From Sphaerisporangium perillae (GTDB taxonomy: Bacteria > Actinomycetota > Actinomycetes > Streptosporangiales > Streptosporangiaceae): 64,000 bases of DNA. The notes beneath the pieces are model-generated. The model searched no databases. It had not been told where the DNA came from and saw only the letters and a program-made list of their open reading frames with translations. Location of the stretch: NCBI RefSeq assembly GCF_023276435.1, contig NZ_JALLPO010000012.1:1-64000 (forward strand), read 5' to 3'. Below are positions 47,795-55,738 of the stretch, piece by piece. The position numbers and the translations under genes are program-made. Numbering within the stretch: position 1 is the stretch's first letter; every line of letters begins with the position of its first letter.

Positions 47795-48693
47795 GCCTTG
47801 TCCTCCTGTGCCGGGGTGTGGTGGGAACCGATGCGGTCTGAGCCCATCACAGTGAGCAGAGCCGCGGCGTCGTCGTCGGCGAGTCCATGATCGATCGCTC
47901 GACGGTAGAGGTCTCGGGTAGCGCTCAGCATCGGTGTCGGCAGGTCCAGCTCCTCGGCGTAGGCGGTGATCACGTCGACGTCCTTGAGGAACATGCTGAG
48001 CTTGGCAGACGGCGGTTGGTACTGGCGCCGAGCCATGAGCAGCCCGCGCTTTTCGAAGATGACCGAGCTTCCGGCCCCGTCCTGGATGACGTCGAGGATC
48101 TGAGCCGGGTCCAGACCTGCTCGCTCACCCAGCGCGAATGCCTCTGCGGTGGCGACGTTGTGGATGGCCACGAGCAGGTTGGCCACGAACTTCATGGTGG
48201 ACCCGCGACCGAACTCTCCGAGGTATCGCACCGAGCGGGCGAATGCCTCGAGTACTGGGCGCACCGCCTCGAAGGCGTCCTCGTCCCCGCTGCCCAGGAC
48301 CACGAGATCCCGCTCGAGTGCCTGCGCGCCGGTGCCGCTCAACGGGCAGTCGAGCAGTGTCATCCGCGCGTCGGCGAGCAGTCGACGGCACTGCTGTTTC
48401 ACGTCCATGGGCAGTGTCGATGTCTCGACCACGGTGAGCCCCGCAGGCCCGGACGTGGCGACCCGCGCGCACACGTCTAGGGCGGCGGACGCGCTCGGCA
48501 GGGATGTGATGGCGAAGTCGCAGCGACGAGAAAGCACCTCAACGGACTGCTCCGCGTGACCACCGGCGGCCGAGAGAGCGGCGGCGCGCTCGGGTAGGGG
48601 GTCGTAACCGACCACGTCGAAGCCGCGTGCGAGCAGGTGGCCCGACATGGCCGAACCCATGATCCCGAGACCCAGCATCCCCACAGTCGTCAC
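47791..48693 (-). CDS. 3-hydroxyisobutyrate dehydrogenase-family NAD(P) oxidoreductase
   Basis: A 300-aa beta-hydroxyacid dehydrogenase: cofactor start TVGMLGLGIMGSAMSGHLL, substrate motif LLDCPLSGTGAQALERD, and catalytic Lys in STMKFVANLLVAIHNVATAEA. It would oxidise a short beta-hydroxy acid. GTG 48693 has AGGAG 5 bases upstream. It forms an operon with the GlcG-like gene and is divergent from the ABC importer. It fits degradation of a branched or hydroxylated acid handled by the nearby CoA enzymes. Confidence 0.87.
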   Translation of the reverse strand: MTTVGMLGLGIMGSAMSGHLLARGFDVVGYDPLPERAAALSAAGGHAEQSVEVLSRRCDFAITSLPSASAALDVCARVATSGPAGLTVVETSTLPMDVKQQCRRLLADARMTLLDCPLSGTGAQALERDLVVLGSGDEDAFEAVRPVLEAFARSVRYLGEFGRGSTMKFVANLLVAIHNVATAEAFALGERAGLDPAQILDVIQDGAGSSVIFEKRGLLMARRQYQPPSAKLSMFLKDVDVITAYAEELDLPTPMLSATRDLYRRAIDHGLADDDAAALLTVMGSDRIGSHHTPAQEDKA

Positions 48694-49361
48694 TGGTGCT
48701 CCTTATCGTCATCGTCGCTCTGGGCTCCGAACGATCGGAGCGCTACCGCGTCGACAGAGACGCCTCCGTCGCGAGAGTGCACTATATTCCACTTGAGGCA
48801 TCACCATAAGGTCTGGTGCCCGTTCTCGTACATCTGACCTCAGATGCGCCCTGCTGCGGCCAAGTCCGGTGGGGCTTGCCGCAACCGGCCGTCGCAGCGC
48901 CGAAGTCGCTGCCTCTCCCAACCGTCCGGGCGCCTGCCGGTCTGGCCGCCGGCTGCCCGTCCGAGGTGCGCCGGCGCCCCTGGTGGGCGGCCGTGCGCCC
49001 GGGAACTGGGTTTTTGTGCATCACCCGAGGCGAACGTGCCACATCGCTGGTGTGACGCATCAAGAATAAAATTATGTATCAGACGTAGACACGATGCATC
49101 GGATGACCTAGCGTCGCACTACCGAAATACGCCGGAAACAGTCCCGTCGAGAAACACTTCCGCCCCTGAATGGCAGGCCGCTCAGACGCTCGCCTCCGAG
49201 CTCTCCGGCCGCTCCGACAGGTACGTCAACGTCCAACCGGACGTCGGCGCTGACTGCGTTCCGGCGCCTAGAGGCCGGTTGCCATGAGCAGACCCGACCA
49301 CACCAGACACACCACCCATTCGTCCAACGTCGCCCTCCGGCGCAACTTCAGAGGAGGAGCT
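48694..49361. other. Long divergent promoter region
   Basis: About 670 bases without a recognised gene. GC-rich middle, then an AT-rich patch around 49060-49100 with TTATGTATCAG and GATGCATC that resembles the 46.85-kb promoter element. The last 20 bases hold the strong GAGGAGG site of the binding-protein gene. Confidence 0.5.
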
Positions 49362-50456
49362 ATGAGGCCCTCAATCAGGAAGCTCATACCTGCGCTCGTG
49401 ATACCGCTGCTCGTCGGGCTTGCCGGCTGCGGGGGTCCCGGTGGCGCGGGATCGGGGGAGGGCGGTACGCCGCTCACCTTCGTCTTGCCCGCCGGAAGCG
49501 TGATGCAGTTCCACCCGTGGTACCTCGCCGAGCGGCTCGGCTTTTTCAAGGACGAGGGAGTGCAGGTCAAGCTCGTCGCCGGTGACGGCTCGAGCAGCAT
49601 CATCCAGCAGATCATCGCCGGCAACGCCGACGCCGGCGTCCCCTCTCCGGCCGCGATCCTCGTCGCGGCCGACAGCGGTCGAGAGCTCACCGGCATCTTC
49701 CAGTACTTCCAGTCGAACGTCTTCACCTTGGCCGCACCCACAAGCGGGGGTCTGACCAGCGTCGACCAGTTGCGCGGTAAGGCCGTCGGCGTCTCAGACC
49801 TTGCAGGCGGCGAGGTTCCCCTTGTGCGGGCGGCGCTGCGTGAGGCCGGCCTGAAGGATGGCACGGACGTAAAGATCACTCCGGTTGGTGAGGGTGGTGC
49901 CCTGACTCTGGAGGCGCTGCGCAAGGATCGGGTACAGGCCTACGCTTCGTCCTTGTTCGACGTCGCCCTGGTCGGGGCAACGGGCGCACCCATGACGAAC
50001 ATCCTGCCCGAGAACCTCCGGTCCTTTCCTGCCAACACCGTGATCACCACGCCGGACACGCTCAAAGCCAAAAGAGCAGCTCTGACGAAGATGATGAGGG
50101 CCGTGGCGAAGGCCATGGTGTGGACGAAGGCCAACCCCGACGCGGCTAAGGCCCTGTCAGCCAAGGAGGCGCCGGAGGAGTTCGACAACCCCGCCGTCGC
50201 GGACAGCGGTTGGAAGGCCGCGGAGACGTTGAAGGAGCTGCCGCAACAGATCCAGGGCCAACCTCTCGGCACGTTCGTCCCGCAGAACTGGGAGCAGTAC
50301 CAGCAGTTCCTGCTGCAGGGGACGCGTGAAGAAGGTGCCCTGTCGCGGCCGGTCGACCTGAAGAAGCTGCTGGACAGCTCGCTGCTTGCCGACATCAACA
50401 AGTTCGACCAGGCCGCAGTGATCCAGCAGGCCAAGGCGTACAAGGTTACGTCATGA
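49362..50456 (+). CDS. ABC transporter substrate-binding lipoprotein (NMT1/SsuA-like)
   Basis: A 364-aa exported lipoprotein; lipobox LAGC with Cys23. The NMT1/THI5-like core is visible: MQFHPWYLAERLGFFKDEG, GDGSSSIIQQIIAGNADAGVPS, and DQLRGKAVGVSDLAGG. Such proteins bind sulfonates, nitrate, pyrimidines or aromatic acids. ATG 49362 follows GAGGAGGAGC; the longer frame from 49284 lacks a signal context. First gene of an importer operon with 4-base overlaps. Confidence 0.88.
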   Translation: MRPSIRKLIPALVIPLLVGLAGCGGPGGAGSGEGGTPLTFVLPAGSVMQFHPWYLAERLGFFKDEGVQVKLVAGDGSSSIIQQIIAGNADAGVPSPAAILVAADSGRELTGIFQYFQSNVFTLAAPTSGGLTSVDQLRGKAVGVSDLAGGEVPLVRAALREAGLKDGTDVKITPVGEGGALTLEALRKDRVQAYASSLFDVALVGATGAPMTNILPENLRSFPANTVITTPDTLKAKRAALTKMMRAVAKAMVWTKANPDAAKALSAKEAPEEFDNPAVADSGWKAAETLKELPQQIQGQPLGTFVPQNWEQYQQFLLQGTREEGALSRPVDLKKLLDSSLLADINKFDQAAVIQQAKAYKVTS

Positions 50457-51268
50457 TCGCGGACAAGGGCACTTCCGCAAAGGCCACCAAGACCGTGGTG
50501 GAAGCTGGTCGACCGCTGATCGAGATCCAGGGCGTCCGCAAGTCGTACGTGACGCAGGAGAAGACCGTGAAAGCTCTGGCCGAGGTCAACCTGGACATCC
50601 ACGCGGGCGAGTTCATGTCCTTCGTCGGACCGAGCGGTTGTGGCAAGTCGACTCTGCTGAACATCGTAGCCGGGTTGTTGGACGCGAGTGAGGGCACCGT
50701 TCTGGTCGGCGGCGAGCACCTGACCAAACCTCGCAGGGACATGGGCTTCATGTTCCAGGCGCCGGTGCTTCTTCCGTGGCGGAGCGTCGAGCGAAACGTC
50801 ATGATGCCCGCTGAGGTCTTCGGACTGCCCCAGGAGGAGATACGGCCCAAGGCCCGCCGGATCCTGACTACCGTCGGGCTGGGCGACTTCCTCGACGCGC
50901 TGCCTTCCGAGCTTTCCGGCGGCATGCAGCAGCGCGCGTCGTTGGCGCGAGTGCTCACCTACGAACCCCGGGTTCTCCTGATGGACGAGCCGTTCGGCGC
51001 TCTGGACGAGTTCACTCGGGAGGCGATGAACCTGGAGCTGATGCGCATCGCGGCGGAGACGGGAATCACCATCCTCTTCGTGACGCATAACATCAGCGAG
51101 GCGGTATTCCTGAGCCACCGCGTCGTCGTCATGAGCGCACGGCCGAGTCGGGTGGCTGGTGTCGTCGAGGTCCCCTTCGAGTATCCGAGAACGGTGGACG
51201 TCATGCACGACCCCCAGTTCACGGACTTGACCTTCCAGATCCGCCAACTCCTGGGGGAGTCTGTATGA
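50453..51268 (+). CDS. ABC transporter ATPase (SsuB/TauB-like)
   Basis: A 271-aa ATPase: Walker A GPSGCGKST, Q-loop GFMFQAPVLLPWR, signature LSGGMQQR, Walker B VLLMDEPFGALDEF, H-loop FVTHNISEAVFLS. The QAPVLLPWR form is typical of the nitrate/sulfonate/taurine group. ATG overlaps both neighbours' coding ends (ATGA). Confidence 0.92.
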   Translation: MIADKGTSAKATKTVVEAGRPLIEIQGVRKSYVTQEKTVKALAEVNLDIHAGEFMSFVGPSGCGKSTLLNIVAGLLDASEGTVLVGGEHLTKPRRDMGFMFQAPVLLPWRSVERNVMMPAEVFGLPQEEIRPKARRILTTVGLGDFLDALPSELSGGMQQRASLARVLTYEPRVLLMDEPFGALDEFTREAMNLELMRIAAETGITILFVTHNISEAVFLSHRVVVMSARPSRVAGVVEVPFEYPRTVDVMHDPQFTDLTFQIRQLLGESV

Positions 51269-52092
51269 CCAGCAGCACACTGCGACGGTTCAGGCATCGT
51301 CGCGCGCCCGCCTCGAGCCGGCAGCAGATCTCCCGAGCACAGCGGTGGAAATATCGCGGGGCCAGCCTGCTCATCACCGCGGCGATCCTCGGGTTCTGGG
51401 AGCTGCTTCCGCGGACCGGGCTCGTGTCGGAGATCGTCCTCCCACCTCTGCACGAGGTGATCACGGCACTGGGCCTGCTCCTACAGCAAAGCACCTTCTA
51501 CGGACATCTCGCCGTCACGCTGCGCGAGATCATGGGTGGCTTCCTCGCGGGTACCATCATCGGGCTGGTCGGCGGTATCGGGCTGGCCGTGTGGCAGCCC
51601 GTGAAGCAGGTCACCTATCCCTACGTGGTCGGTTTCCAAGCGATCCCCAAGATCGTCTTTGCTCCCCTGTTCATCGCCTGGTTCGGCTACGGCGAGGGGT
51701 CGAAGGTCGTGATGGGTATCGCGATCGCCTTCTTCCCGGTTCTGATCAACACTCTGGTCGGTCTGGAGTCGGTCCCCACGGACTCCGTCAAGCTGATGCG
51801 CTCTCTGCGTGCGACCTCGTTGCAGATCTTCCGCAAGGTGTCGTTCCCACATGCTCTGCCGCTCATCTTCGCCGGTATCAAGCAGGCACTCACCTATGCC
51901 GTCATCGGTGCGCTCGTCGGAGAGTTCGTCGGGGCTTCAGCGGGTCTTGGCTACCTGTTGGACTCCTACAACTACCAGCTGCGGATCGACTATGTCTTCG
52001 CCCTGATCGTCGTCCTCGCGGCAATCGGAGCGGCCCTCTACTTCATCGTGGAGTGGCTCGACAACCGGCTCATCTACTGGCGAGAGCAGTAG
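51265..52092 (+). CDS. ABC transporter permease (SsuC/TauC-like)
   Basis: A 275-aa permease with about six TM segments: SLLITAAILGFWELLP, MGGFLAGTIIGLVGGIGLA, LFIAWFGYGEGSKVVMGIAIAFFP, and the EAA loop RSLRATSLQIFRKVSFPHALP. It completes the SsuABC-like importer. No other enzyme gene follows in the operon; only a CoA-transferase scrap lies downstream. Confidence 0.92.
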   Translation: MTSSTLRRFRHRRAPASSRQQISRAQRWKYRGASLLITAAILGFWELLPRTGLVSEIVLPPLHEVITALGLLLQQSTFYGHLAVTLREIMGGFLAGTIIGLVGGIGLAVWQPVKQVTYPYVVGFQAIPKIVFAPLFIAWFGYGEGSKVVMGIAIAFFPVLINTLVGLESVPTDSVKLMRSLRATSLQIFRKVSFPHALPLIFAGIKQALTYAVIGALVGEFVGASAGLGYLLDSYNYQLRIDYVFALIVVLAAIGAALYFIVEWLDNRLIYWREQ

Positions 52093-52189
52093 ATCGGCCG
52101 AACCGTGCCCCCGCGCACCACCCACGTCCAGCAAGGAGTCCGTAATCGAGCGGTCAGAGAGGCCGCCCGCCCCGGCCGGCCCGAATCAC

Positions 52190-52325
52190 AGTCTTGCGCG
52201 ATAGAGCAGGCGGTGGCGGGACCTCTCTGCACTCGTCACGTGCCCGAACTGGGCACCGACTTATCAGAATCGAACGTCCGGGAAAGGGAGATACCGGGTT
52301 GCGACGACGAACCATCATGCGACTA
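52190..52325 (+). pseudogene. N-terminal CoA-transferase remnant
   Basis: CAIEQAVAGPLCTRHVPELGTDL is nearly the same as the start of the intact CoA-transferase at 44519-45733; after a frameshift RIERPGKG continues it. Only about 45 codons remain. It follows the ABC permease by 100 bp, suggesting the importer was once co-transcribed with a CoA-transferase. The remaining bases to 52701 hold no feature I can assign. Confidence 0.7.
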
Positions 52326-52701
52326 CGATTTGCTGAGGCCGCGTCAGAAATGACCATCCCGGCAAAATGAGGTCATCGATGTAGCGGTACTTGCCAGGTG
52401 TTCGGCCGTCGTGGGTAAATTCCGCCGCGCGTTTTCGCTCAGTGACGATATGACTCCAGGTCAAATCGCAATGGTGCGTTCTCGGCCGGTGGCCGACGGG
52501 CTTCACGGCCATACGCATCCGTCCGCGACCGGGAGCCCCCCGCAGCGCGGGCGGCAGCCTGCCCAGGTGGATGCGGCGACCCCGACGCATTACGCGGTCC
52601 AGCGCGTGCGGCAGCCCCCGCTCGACGCCAGCCACACTTGGAAATATCGCATTCGTCGATACAACCCAGCAAAGCACTTTCAGGAACGGTGAGGAGACGG
52701 T

Positions 52702-53394
52702 ATGGGCGAGCGCGAAGCAGGTCAGACAAAGCGAGATCGCATCGTGCACGAGCTTCGTTCGCTGATCGCCTCGGGGGAACTGCCCCGCGGCGCGTGGGTG
52801 CGTCAGCTGGAACTCGCGAAGCGGTTCTCGACCAGCATCACACCGGTCCGGGAAGCTTTACGTCTACTCGAGGCCGAGGGTCTGGTGACCGCCGAGCCGC
52901 GGCGTGGGGTGCGCGTAGCGTCCGCGGACCTGGAACAGGTCGGTGGTTCGTACATCGCCAGACGGCTGATCGAGGCATATGCGACTCAGCGCGCCGCCCT
53001 GCGGATGTCACAGCGCGATCTGCAGAAGGCGCAGGCCTACCTGGATATGCAGCGGCAGGCATACGAGAACGGGGACCGCAACGCGGTCCTCGTGGCCAAT
53101 CGCTCCTTCCATTTCCACTTCTTCGAGAGGTCGGAGATCCCGAGCCTCGTGGACATAATCGACGGACTGTGGACAGCCTTCCCCTGGGACGTCACGAATC
53201 TCAACAACGAGCGCGTTGAGGCATCCCTGGCCGAGCACGCGCAGATCCTCGCGATGGTGCGTGCCGGAGATCTCGATGCGGTCGGGGCCGCGGCCGCGGA
53301 GCACGTCAAGAACAGCTATTTGGCGCTCGTCGAGCACCTCACCGGTAAGCCGGCGATCGATCCTTTCCCGGTGGACGGCGACGTCATGGAGTGA
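52702..53394 (+). CDS. GntR-family regulator, FCD type (paralogue)
   Basis: A 230-aa FCD-GntR: TKRDRIVHELRSLIASGELPRGAW, ITPVREALRLLEAEGLV, FCD part ARRLIEAYATQRAALRMS, NRSFHFHFFERSEIPSLV, EHAQILAMVRAGDLDAV. It shares length, motif order and the C-terminal HLTGKPAIDPFPVD with the regulator at 43781-44455. ATG 52702 has GAGGAG 9 bases upstream. It lies between the importer and the enoyl-CoA hydratase/amidohydrolase genes and probably regulates one or both. Confidence 0.87.
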   Translation: MGEREAGQTKRDRIVHELRSLIASGELPRGAWVRQLELAKRFSTSITPVREALRLLEAEGLVTAEPRRGVRVASADLEQVGGSYIARRLIEAYATQRAALRMSQRDLQKAQAYLDMQRQAYENGDRNAVLVANRSFHFHFFERSEIPSLVDIIDGLWTAFPWDVTNLNNERVEASLAEHAQILAMVRAGDLDAVGAAAAEHVKNSYLALVEHLTGKPAIDPFPVDGDVME

Positions 53395-53461
53395 CCATGT
53401 CGGACTCGTAAACGGGTCAAGCCTGTGAGCCGCCGAGACTCGGATCGACCCGACCGAGTGC

Positions 53462-53614
53462 CTGGCATGGACGTGTCGCCGGGTGGCCGGCATTGGTGGG
53501 CGCCTGGTCGCACCGCGAGACGTGACCGAGGCGGCCGTTTTCCTCGCGTCCCCACGTGCCGCCTCGATCGCGGGTGAGGACCTCAATGTCAGCGCCGGCT
53601 TGGTCATGCACTGA
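53462..53614 (+). pseudogene. C-terminal short-chain dehydrogenase fragment
   Basis: GRLVAPRDVTEAAVFLASPRAASIAGEDLNVSAGLVMH then TGA is the canonical SDR C-terminus (shown here in two pieces: GRLVAPRDVTEAAVFLASP and AGEDLNVSAGLVMH). The catalytic part is missing. It is on the same strand and 23 bp before the hydratase, so it was probably part of the same operon. Confidence 0.75.
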
Positions 53615-53637
53615 CGTACAAGAGAAAGGCTTAACTG

Positions 53638-54369
53638 ATGTCGAATCCTCCAGCCACCGAGGGCCTCGTCGTCGAGCAGCGCGGTGACGTGCTTGAGGTG
53701 ACGATCGACCGCGGCGACGAGAACCTGCTGTCGATGCCGATGTGCGAGACCCTGACGGAGTTGCTCCGTCGCCCGCCGGCCGGGTCACGCATCATGCGCC
53801 TGCGGGCCAACGGCCCCAACTTCTGCCTTGGCCGGGACCGGGGCGAGCGCGACCCCGACGCCCTGCGCCACCAGGCGAACATGCTCATCGAGCTCAACCA
53901 GGCGTTGCAGGGCGGCGAACTGGTGACGGTCGCGGAGGTCACGGGCGGCGCGGCCGGCTTCGGCGTCGGGCTGGCCGCCTTGTGCGACCTGTCCTACGCG
54001 TCCCCCTCGGCGCAGTTCTGGTTCCCGGAGGTCAACGCGGGCTGGGCGCCTTCCGTGGTCCTGGCCTGGCTGCCCCGCATGGTCGGCCGCTCCCAGGCTT
54101 TCCGGCTGACAGCCACAGGATCCCGGCTGGATGCTGAGGCGGCTGCCGGGCTCGGCCTGATCACCGAGGTGGCCAAGGGGGATGAGGACCTGTCAGACCT
54201 CGTCGAGTCGGAGATCGCGGCGCTGCTGCCGCACGACTCCCGGACCCACCACGAGATCCGGTCGTTCCTGCGGGACACCGCGAGCGCCAGCGTCGACCAG
54301 GCATACCGGTTGGGCGTCGAGCGCCTGACGCTTGGGGTGCTGCGCCGTCTCGGATCGGCCGGCAGCTAG
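53638..54369 (+). CDS. Enoyl-CoA hydratase/isomerase family protein
   Basis: A 243-aa crotonase-fold protein. First oxyanion loop RANGPNFCLGRDRGERD, second GGAAGFGVGLAALCDLSYAS, then FWFPEVNAGWAPSVVLAWLPRMVGR. The usual Glu of hydratases in the second active-site loop appears as PEVNAGWAPS, so chemistry could be hydration, isomerisation or ring cleavage of a CoA ester. ATG 53638 sits after AAGAGAAAGG. Shares an operon with the amidohydrolase downstream. Confidence 0.85.
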   Translation: MSNPPATEGLVVEQRGDVLEVTIDRGDENLLSMPMCETLTELLRRPPAGSRIMRLRANGPNFCLGRDRGERDPDALRHQANMLIELNQALQGGELVTVAEVTGGAAGFGVGLAALCDLSYASPSAQFWFPEVNAGWAPSVVLAWLPRMVGRSQAFRLTATGSRLDAEAAAGLGLITEVAKGDEDLSDLVESEIAALLPHDSRTHHEIRSFLRDTASASVDQAYRLGVERLTLGVLRRLGSAGS

Positions 54370-54371
54370 CC

Positions 54372-54500
54372 ACTGTGGTCAGCGCGAAGGTGGCCGGCGT
54401 CGAGCGCGTCACGGCGTGCACGCCTCCCATCCGGGCAAGATCCCCGCGGCGACCGTGGCGGTACTGGCGCTCGCCGGCGCCGCACCACTGTCAGACCTAT
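54372..54500 (+). pseudogene. Histidinol dehydrogenase-family fragment
   Basis: VVSAKVAGVERVTACTPP followed, after a frameshift, by HPGKIPAATVAVLALAGA matches the VIPAxVAGV-RI--CTPP...ATLVALxLAGA block of histidinol dehydrogenase-like proteins. Only about 42 codons survive between two intact genes. Paralogues outside histidine synthesis act in diol and sulfonate catabolism; which type this was is unclear. Confidence 0.6.
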
Positions 54501-54527
54501 TGATTGACCGAGAGGAACCTTAGAAAC

Positions 54528-55538
54528 ATGAGCGGGAACAACCGCCGCACCGTGGACCTCCACGCGCACGTGTTCACCCCTGCGTGCCTGGAGCTGGTCG
54601 AGGGCCTGATGGCGCCGGAGATGGAGCCCTTCTCCTACTTCGGCGGCCAGGAAACCAACGCCTACCAGGTCGGGCATGTGAAGAGCATCATGCCCAAGCT
54701 CACGGATCCGGCAGTGCGCATCGCCGACATGGACCGCATGGGCATCGACGTGCAGGCACTGTCGGTGGCACCGCCGCAGTTCTACTACTGGACCGATCCC
54801 GAGCTCGGCCGCCGGCTGGCCCGCTTGCAGAACGAGCACCTCGCCGAGCTGGTTGCCGGCAACCCCGACCGGTTCGTCGGGTTGGCGACGGTGCCCATGC
54901 AGGACGTCTCGTCCGCGGTTGCCGAGCTGGAGTACGCGGTGCGCGAGCTCGGCTTCCGGGGAGCTGAGATCAACACGAACATCGCCGGGCTGGACCTCGA
55001 CGACCGCCGCTACCGCCCGTTCTTCGCCAAGGCCGAGGAGCTGGACGTTGTGGTGCTCCTCCACCCGAACGGCTTCACCCACGGTGAGCGACTGATGAAG
55101 TACTACCTCACCAACGTCCTCGGGAACCCGCTCGACACCACTGTCGCGCTGACGCGGATCATCCACGGCGGCGTACTCGAGGACCACCCCGAGCTCAAAC
55201 TGTGCTTCGTGCACGGCGGCGGCTACCTGCCGTTCTACTCCTCGCGGATGGACCACGCGTACGAGGAGCGCCCCGAGGGCCGCCACCACATCTCGCGCCC
55301 ACCGAGCACCTACCTGAAGCAGGTCTACGTCGACTGCCTTGTGTTCGACGAGGTCCACCTCGAGTTCCTGCTGAAGAAGATGGGACCCGACCACGTCGTG
55401 GTCGGAACCGACTACCCCTTCGACATGGGGTACTACGACCCGCTCGGCCAGCTCGACAGGGTCCCCGGCCTCAGCGACGAGGAGCGCGAGATGGTCCGGG
55501 GTGGCACGGCCGCCCGGCTGCTGAAGCTGGACCGCTGA
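54528..55538 (+). CDS. Amidohydrolase family 2 protein (ACMSD/resorcylate decarboxylase-like)
   Basis: A 336-aa metal-dependent TIM barrel. HxH in TVDLHAHVFTP, His in VVLLHPNGFTHG and LCFVHGGGYLPF, catalytic Asp in VVVGTDYPFDMGYYD. This arrangement is that of nonoxidative decarboxylases such as ACMSD and gamma-resorcylate decarboxylase and related hydratases. ATG 54528 is favoured (GAGAGGAA upstream). With the hydratase, CoA-transferase and importer it suggests breakdown of an aromatic or unsaturated carboxylic acid. A terminator follows. Confidence 0.86.
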   Translation: MSGNNRRTVDLHAHVFTPACLELVEGLMAPEMEPFSYFGGQETNAYQVGHVKSIMPKLTDPAVRIADMDRMGIDVQALSVAPPQFYYWTDPELGRRLARLQNEHLAELVAGNPDRFVGLATVPMQDVSSAVAELEYAVRELGFRGAEINTNIAGLDLDDRRYRPFFAKAEELDVVVLLHPNGFTHGERLMKYYLTNVLGNPLDTTVALTRIIHGGVLEDHPELKLCFVHGGGYLPFYSSRMDHAYEERPEGRHHISRPPSTYLKQVYVDCLVFDEVHLEFLLKKMGPDHVVVGTDYPFDMGYYDPLGQLDRVPGLSDEEREMVRGGTAARLLKLDR

Positions 55539-55558
55539 CCGCGGCTCAGCCGTCCCAG

Positions 55559-55595
55559 GGCGCCGCACACCTGCTCTCCGCAAGAGTGCGGCGCC
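55559..55595. terminator. Stem-loop terminator
   Basis: Perfect 10-bp arms GGCGCCGCAC and GTGCGGCGCC around a 17-base loop, 21 bp after the amidohydrolase stop and before the convergent ABC permease. Confidence 0.7.
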
Positions 55596-55738
55596 GCTCG
55601 TCTGCGTGCCATGTCGATCCCGCGCCACCCCGTTCGGGCCCGACATGGCTCCCCCGACGGGAGGCCCGCCCGTCTGGACCTCAAGCACAGCACGGCGTCG
55701 AAATCCGTGTCGAAGGCGCGGGCCGGCCGGTGAAGTCC

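Noticed and set aside
52315-52749. 144-codon minus-strand frame before the second GntR gene
   Set aside because: Overlaps the GntR start and CoA-transferase remnant; no family resemblance that I could name.
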